From the NCBI RefSeq assembly GCF_964656455.1, contig NC_135719.1:8287163-8351162 (forward strand): DNA of 64,000 bases. The letters run 5' to 3'. A program made the translations under genes and the position numbers. The stretch's first letter is position 1. Every line of letters begins with the position of its first letter. Positions 58,966-64,000 of the stretch are shown here, one piece after another. Origin of the DNA: Halichoerus grypus. Its lineage: Eukaryota; Chordata; Mammalia; Carnivora; Phocidae. The notes beneath the pieces are model-generated. The model made no database searches. It saw only the letters and a list, made by a program, of their open reading frames with translations, and was not told the DNA's origin.

Positions 58966-59360
58966 CGGTCATTTGCACTATCGTGCCAAATTCCCATCCC
59001 TCTTAGCTTCCAGGTTTGTTTCCTGTTCTCTTGCAGTTTCTCTTAATACAGGTGGAGTGTACTGTGAGCTTGCATATGTGATTTGCTTTGAGCAATGTTT
59101 ATAGGCAGACTTAACAGCAACAAGGGTTTGGGATGTGCTTGCCAAAACTGGAGCTTGCCTCTGCTATTGCTATGGAAATTGCATGCCCCCATAGGCCTGC
59201 TGGTTCAAAAAAGATGGTACTCATGTGGAGAAGATCCTGAATTGCAGAGCTGCCTTGGCCAACCAGCAGATGTATCAATATAAAGATTATTATTTTAAGC
59301 CACTGGGTTTTGTAGTGGCTTGTTATCCATCATTATTTTAACAACAGCTGACTAATATAA
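58966..59360 (+). mobile_element. LTR-like repeat, sense
   Basis: 'tgatttgctttgagcaatg', 'ggccaaccagcagatgtatcaatataaag' and 'attttaagccactgggttttgtagtggcttgttat', ending 'acaacagctgactaatataac'. The ending is typical of MaLR/ERVL-type LTRs. It seems to sit inside the L1 remnant. Confidence 0.6.
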
Positions 59361-59745
59361 CAGTGTAATTCACACTATAAAAAAATTCAGAAACAAATTG
59401 ACTATTCCATAATAAGATTGTTTAAGTAAAACATGGTATATTCACACAGTGGATATGCTGCTACTAAAAATCATATTATTGAAGAATATGCATGGGCATG
59501 GAAAATGCTCAGAATATACTTGCTAAGTGAATATATGGCTATAAAATACTGTGCATGATATGATTTGAGGGGTAGAAAATATCTGTAAATTTCTATCTGT
59601 ATGTTTGTATACATTTAAATTTTACAAGAAAGATTAAAAAGGTTAAGACCAAAATATTGAAAGTGGTTATTTCAGAATGTTGGAATAATAGGGGTTTTTT
59701 TCTACCTTTGTACTTTTCTGTTCTCTGAATTCTAGAATTGTAAAT
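59361..59745 (+). mobile_element. Old L1 3' fragment, right part
   Basis: 'gttaagtaaaacatggtatattcacacagtgg'-type text, 'ctactaaaaatcatattattgaagaatatg', 'ggaaaatgctcagaatata' and 'tgaaagtggttatttcagaatg' follow L1M 3' order. Confidence 0.65.
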
Positions 59746-60959
59746 AAGGGAATAGGGGAGATTTGTAATAACTCAATATTCCACACAGAAAGCTGTAGAC
59801 TTCTCCCTCAGTATTTCAGATTTTGAGTTGGTTCCTCTGCATGCTAATGCTGATTAGGAACATCTGAGAGAGTGTCTGCACATCTCAGTGTTTGTAAAAT
59901 CTAAATGAATGGACATTGGAACAAGAATGAACAGTTTATTGGTGTCAATAAGTGTTTTCATCAGCATGGTGTGTCATTCGTAATTTGTATCAACTCTTCT
60001 TTCTTAATTCAGGGTGGAACTTTGTGCAAAACAGAATTGTTGACACAATAGGCACTTAGTGTCTATTGGTGAGTGTGTGAAAGCATGTCTGAATGGCTGA
60101 GTCAACGCTGGAATGAATATCAGATGGGTCAGAGATTATTAAGCTCAACAATGGTTCTCGTTCAATCGCACTTGTCTGCAAAGGGACCAGGTGGGAGGGA
60201 GGCTAGTCCAGCTGCAAGTGGAGTTGAATCCACATTCCAAAATGTAAGGGATGGTTCTTACACGATGTACCACGTGAGTGTCACCGTGATATTGCCCTGT
60301 TCATAAGCAATTAGCCCATCTTAGAAATGTGTTAAGCCCTGTGTTGCGATAATGCATTAACGTGGGTAAATGACTTGAATAATACATTGGCACCATCCTC
60401 AAAATTTTTGTGCCACCAAATAACAAGTGTCTTCAGAGTAGTGGCTGCCTTCTTTAAAAAGATGTATGAGCATGAACAGGTTTGGGGGAAAGATTTGGAA
60501 CTGGGTGGATGTTATATGACATAAACCAAATAACCCGAGAATTGACAACAAAAATCTCCCCATCTCCCTGGGGAGGGGGGGTTCCCTACATTCTTACCAG
60601 GAGTGATGTGAGTTTGAGCTGCACTGTTAGTCTGACTCAGGACTTCAAGACAATCCCGATCTTATGAACTTCCCCTAATAACTTCCCCTGCTGACAAGAT
60701 ACACTGCTTCATTGCAGTAGGGATCGTGTTAGTAAATAAAGCAGTGAAATGATTTTGTATGCATTCAAGTTCCAACCCATAGCTCCAGCCCTCCTTGCTG
60801 TGTGATTTGGGAAAGCTCCAGGCTTTCTGAGATTACCTAGGTGCTGTGCTGGTGGCCAGGGCTGGATGAGGTGAAGCTGGAGGAACTTAGTTGTGAGTAC
60901 CCCAGTGAGTGAATGCACTCATCACTCTTGGCTTCAGTGAAGTCAGTTAATTTATGGGA
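59746..60959. other. Unassigned sequence
   Basis: No gene or repeat recognised. Confidence 0.4.
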
Positions 60960-61075
60960 GCTCTTCTCTGAGAATGCAAATAATAGTACCTAGTTACTGT
61001 GAAGATAAACAAGGTTAGTCATATAAAGTGCCTGGTGTGGATGCCTGTTAACCTGTCAAACACTCCATAAATATC
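60960..61075 (+). repeat. MIR 3' half, sense
   Basis: 'aatagtacctagttactgtgaagat', 'tataaagtgcctggtg' and 'actccataaatatcagtg'. Confidence 0.7.
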
Positions 61076-61840
61076 AGTGTCCTCCAGGCTTTGTTCTCCC
61101 TTAATCTTATCTTACCCTGTCTTGACTTTCTGCCTCCCCAGTCTCTCCTTATTTCATCCATGTCATGTATTAGGAGGTACAGACTCAAAACAGATGTCTG
61201 GTAAGGGAGGCTCACCTGTCAGGGGACAGGCACCTAGCTGCAGCACAGCAGGGGGAGTGGAACTTGAAGAATGGGTTCAATAGATGCTGAGGTGCTTCAG
61301 TGAACACATTTAACTTACATATAATTTCATTTTATTACCAGCTTCAGAAACGTCCCATTCTTGTGGCCACAGCCCCTTAGGCAATATACCAGGATGCCTG
61401 GATTGGTCTAAATGGCAAGGTTTTAGGAGCATTTGTAGCCTCCAGATACCAATCCATGGGTCCTCTTATTTTAGAAAGGCAAAATTATGGAAAGATTTAT
61501 ACAAGAAGTCTTATCTAATATTAGAGTATCTTCTCCAGGTTTTTTTTTTTCCCCTGGTTTGACTTTCCTATTATCTAAATGATTCAACCATTGCATAATT
61601 AATTAAGGAGGCCACACAAGGAACTTCTCTTGCTTTCTTTTCTGCATCTTATCTTCTCTAACATTCCATCAGCAATAACATCACCAATTACTGAATTGAA
61701 GAATACTCGGTGCCAATGCTGTGTGTTTTCTGTGTTTGAACATCTTCCCCATGACTCATGGTATGCATTCAACATTTCAAACTACATAGATTTTTCCAGA
61801 AACATGGCATAAGATCCTGTGGACAAGGAATGTGAAAGAA

Positions 61841-61865
61841 TACACACACACACACACACACACAC
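61841..61865 (+). repeat. (AC)n microsatellite
   Basis: About 12 uninterrupted ac units. Confidence 0.97.
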
Positions 61866-62165
61866 GGAGACAAGCACTCTAAAGGAAAGGTGGTAGTTTC
61901 TACAGATTCCTGCTTAGAATCCACAGAAACAAGGAGGAAAAAAACAGATTGTAAAACTTCTTCTTAGCATTTCACTCCAATTCCATTAGACCTGTTATAT
62001 AAACAAAGTATTTCACCAGACACAATTATGAAGGAGATCCAGCTATCCCTGTTTGGATATGACAGCCAAAGCTTCAAGAAGTTGAATATCTTTCCCACCA
62101 AAATTCATTAAAGACTCAACAGACCTAGCCTTTATTTGGATAGAGGCAGACATCAGCCTTACAGC

Positions 62166-62205
62166 ATGTGCATGCGCATGCACACACACACACACGTGCG
62201 TGCAC
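62166..62205 (+). repeat. Alternating purine-pyrimidine block
   Basis: tgtgcatgcgcatg, an (ac)n stretch, then acgtgcgtgcac: nearly 40 bp of strict alternation. Confidence 0.9.
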
Positions 62206-63219
62206 AACTACAAATTCACTTGGGTGAAACTGTAATTTCTTATGAAACTGTGCCTACATGTCACTGATTCTATTAAGTCAGTCTCCAAATCAATTCATTT
62301 TGTTAAATAACAAGCCATGAAATTGACTGAACCTTTCCCTTTCCCACTGTTCTGTTGACTGTATACATAAACACACATACCTATAAACACAACCCTGTGT
62401 GGTCTCATGTATCATGAACAGGAAAAATGAAGAGAGGCAGGCAAGAAAATTAAAAAGGAAATTGAAGACAACCCTGAGAAATGAGGAAGGAAAGGGACCA
62501 GAGTGGAATGACCGTCAACAGAGGACACAACATGGCGGGCATCCAGAATTGAGGGAGACCAGGAGGAGGACATGAGAGTAGGTCACGGGAAGGCTAACAT
62601 TGTTGGAGTTCTTCTTAGAAGGCCAAGGACTGTTTTAAGCTTGTTACATGTATTTAACCCTCCCCCAGACTGATGAAGTAGGTGCTGTTATTATCCCATT
62701 TGTAAAAATGAGAAAACGGAGGTGCCAATGGGTTCAGAAACTTCCCTGAGGTCATAGGATCATAAGAGATGAAAGGGAGCTGTGATCCCAGGCAGCACAG
62801 TGTGTGGGCCCCAACCCCCACCTCTCCAGTGGCTGGGAAGGGACCCAAAGGAGACGTGAGATGACAATGTGGGGCTGTGAATGAGAGTGGTGTTTAATAT
62901 AAAGCACCTGGTGGGTGCCTGTGACTTATTTCCCGCGTACTGAGAGGACTCAGGTAGTATATAGGTCGGGGGCGGGAGTGGAGGTATATGGGAAAGGAGA
63001 CCACCATAAAATAAAGAAGGGGAATGGACAAGTCCGGAGAGAAGAAAGAAAAATAAATTAGTAATTCAAAGAACAAAAGCCTTGAGTTTCACTGAAAAGC
63101 AGCTAATTAGTCCCACATGGGCAGAGCCGGTCTCCCCCATGCCCATCCTCAGGCATGTCCACCAACTCCACAGGCAAGCCCCACACAAAAGTGTGGTGGG
63201 TCCATGCCGGGGGTTGATA

Positions 63220-63510
63220 ATACCTGTGAAGAACTGAGCACAATATCTGGCAAAGGGTCAACCCTCCATAAATAGTACCCCTTTACTCAGTGTGATCAAT
63301 ACCTAGAACATACAGAGTCTCTGCGAGGAGTTAGGTAGTCGTGACAGAGACACAGGGCAGAACGCCTCAGGCTTTGGCAACAGGCAGTTCAGAGTTCGAG
63401 TCCCAAGCCCACCACTTACTATTCATTGAAACTTAGGCAAGTCTCCTTACCTTCTTCGTTACATTTCCCTTTTCTCGGAAATGTGTCTAGTAGATGTTGA
63501 CACAGTACCT
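63220..63510 (+). repeat. Two MIR fragments, sense
   Basis: A 3' piece at about 63220-63290 ('aatacctgtgaagaactgagc', 'ccctccataaatagta') and a head-to-core piece at 63365-63500 ('gttcagagttcgagtcccaagcccaccacttac', 'cttaggcaagtctccttacc'). Confidence 0.7.
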
Positions 63511-64000
63511 GTGACATCATGATGGCTCAACAACTCTTTAGTGGCTGAAGATGTCTTGTCATCATTACCCAAGTAGTAATGCAGAGCTCTTGCAGTGGAT
63601 GGGGCTCATGCTGTCATCGGGACGAGAAACATATAAACCATCACATGGAGTGGTGATGGATGCCCTGGTGAACACAGGCGTGAGCTTTGGAGGCAAGATG
63701 CTTTCTGCCCACCTGCACATTAGACACTCTGCCTCCTCATTTTCAGGAAGCTGCACTTGGGGTATCAACAATGTCTGGGTGACGATTCAGTCACCTCAGG
63801 AAAGCCCGGGGGAAGATAGAAAGATTCCAGTGCAGAGTTCAAACTTGACTCTTAAAAATATCCAAGAAAATGGCAAGGTTGTATTGTATGTTTAAATATA
63901 AATTTCATCCGAAGCCTGGGAAATATTTCTGAAGTTCTAAATTTAGGCCACATACCTGAAAACAAACCTTTGTCAAACCAAGAACTCCCTTATAAAGCAG
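63511..64000. other. Unassigned sequence with a 114-codon frame
   Basis: The frame at 63551-63895 (+) encodes no recognisable domain, has an opposite-strand shadow at 63565-63771, and has no visible splice or promoter context. I do not call it a gene. Confidence 0.4.

Larger units (their letters stand above)
61076..63219. other. Unassigned sequence with dinucleotide repeats
   Basis: (AC)n at 61841-61865 and an alternating purine-pyrimidine block at 62166-62205. 62620-62790 ('ttatcccatttgtaaaaatgag', 'aaacttccctgaggtcatag') resembles antisense MIR. No gene. Confidence 0.5.

Noticed and set aside
63551..63895. 114-codon frame near the right edge
   Set aside because: No family similarity I recognise, and an opposite-strand frame of similar size overlaps it. 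Such lengths occur by chance in 64 kb.

Overview
The window is mammalian nuclear DNA with no protein-coding host gene that I can support. Several copies of the CAN-SINE (tRNA-derived head reading like gcctgggtggctcagtcggtt, CT-rich 3' part, ataaataaat tail) and a young L1 whose 3' end matches the carnivore type place it in Carnivora. The SINE head resembles the bear/seal/mustelid type more than the dog or cat type as I remember them, so a non-canid caniform is my best guess. Base composition is AT-rich, with one CpG-rich kilobase, which is the L1 5' UTR. The region is best read as intergenic DNA or a very long intron.

Layout. 1-5.4 kb: mostly unassigned sequence with MIR remnants. 5.38-6.38 kb: an L1 with its 5' part inverted, bounded by a target-site duplication (TSD). 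7.7 kb: an antisense CAN-SINE. 8-17 kb: MIR and L2 remnants, an antisense old L1 (11.3-12.4 kb), an old L1 3' end, and a 100-bp stub of a young L1 tail with an 18-bp TSD (13.04 kb). 17.25 kb: a young CAN-SINE with a perfect 20-bp TSD. 18,337-25,399: a full-length 7.06-kb L1 with a 15-bp perfect TSD, CpG-rich 5' UTR, ORF1 with one in-frame stop, ORF2 with three in-frame stops and about four small indels, and a two-module 3' UTR. 26-36 kb: L1, L2 and LTR remnants, a further L1 tail (27.4 kb), and a SINE-in-SINE inverted repeat (33.9-34.3 kb). 36.7-38.8 kb: a very old CR1/L3-type LINE with an MLT1-type LTR inside it. 38.8-41.9 kb: mostly repeat-free sequence, the best place to look for conserved regulatory DNA, interrupted by an L1 tail and a SINE that used the same target site (39.7-40.2 kb). 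41.9-49.7 kb: L2, MIR and two sense SINEs. 49.75-57.05 kb: 7.3 kb of stacked antisense old L1 with four antisense SINEs. 57.3-64 kb: an antisense LTR, old L1 interrupted by an LTR-like element, MIR pieces and dinucleotide repeats.

The only recognisable coding sequences are retrotransposon ORFs. The L1 (ORF1 RNA-binding protein, ORF2 endonuclease/reverse transcriptase) is the type of element that moves CAN-SINEs in trans, and the SINE and L1 insertions here share its marks: A-rich 3' tails, 12-20 bp TSDs and TT/AAAA-like target sites. This copy is broken in both ORFs. I found no CRISPR array, no rRNA gene, no intact tRNA gene and no undescribed gene system. The most informative observations concern retrotransposition: repeated use of one target site, twin priming, a duplicated L1 3' end, and an inverted SINE pair.
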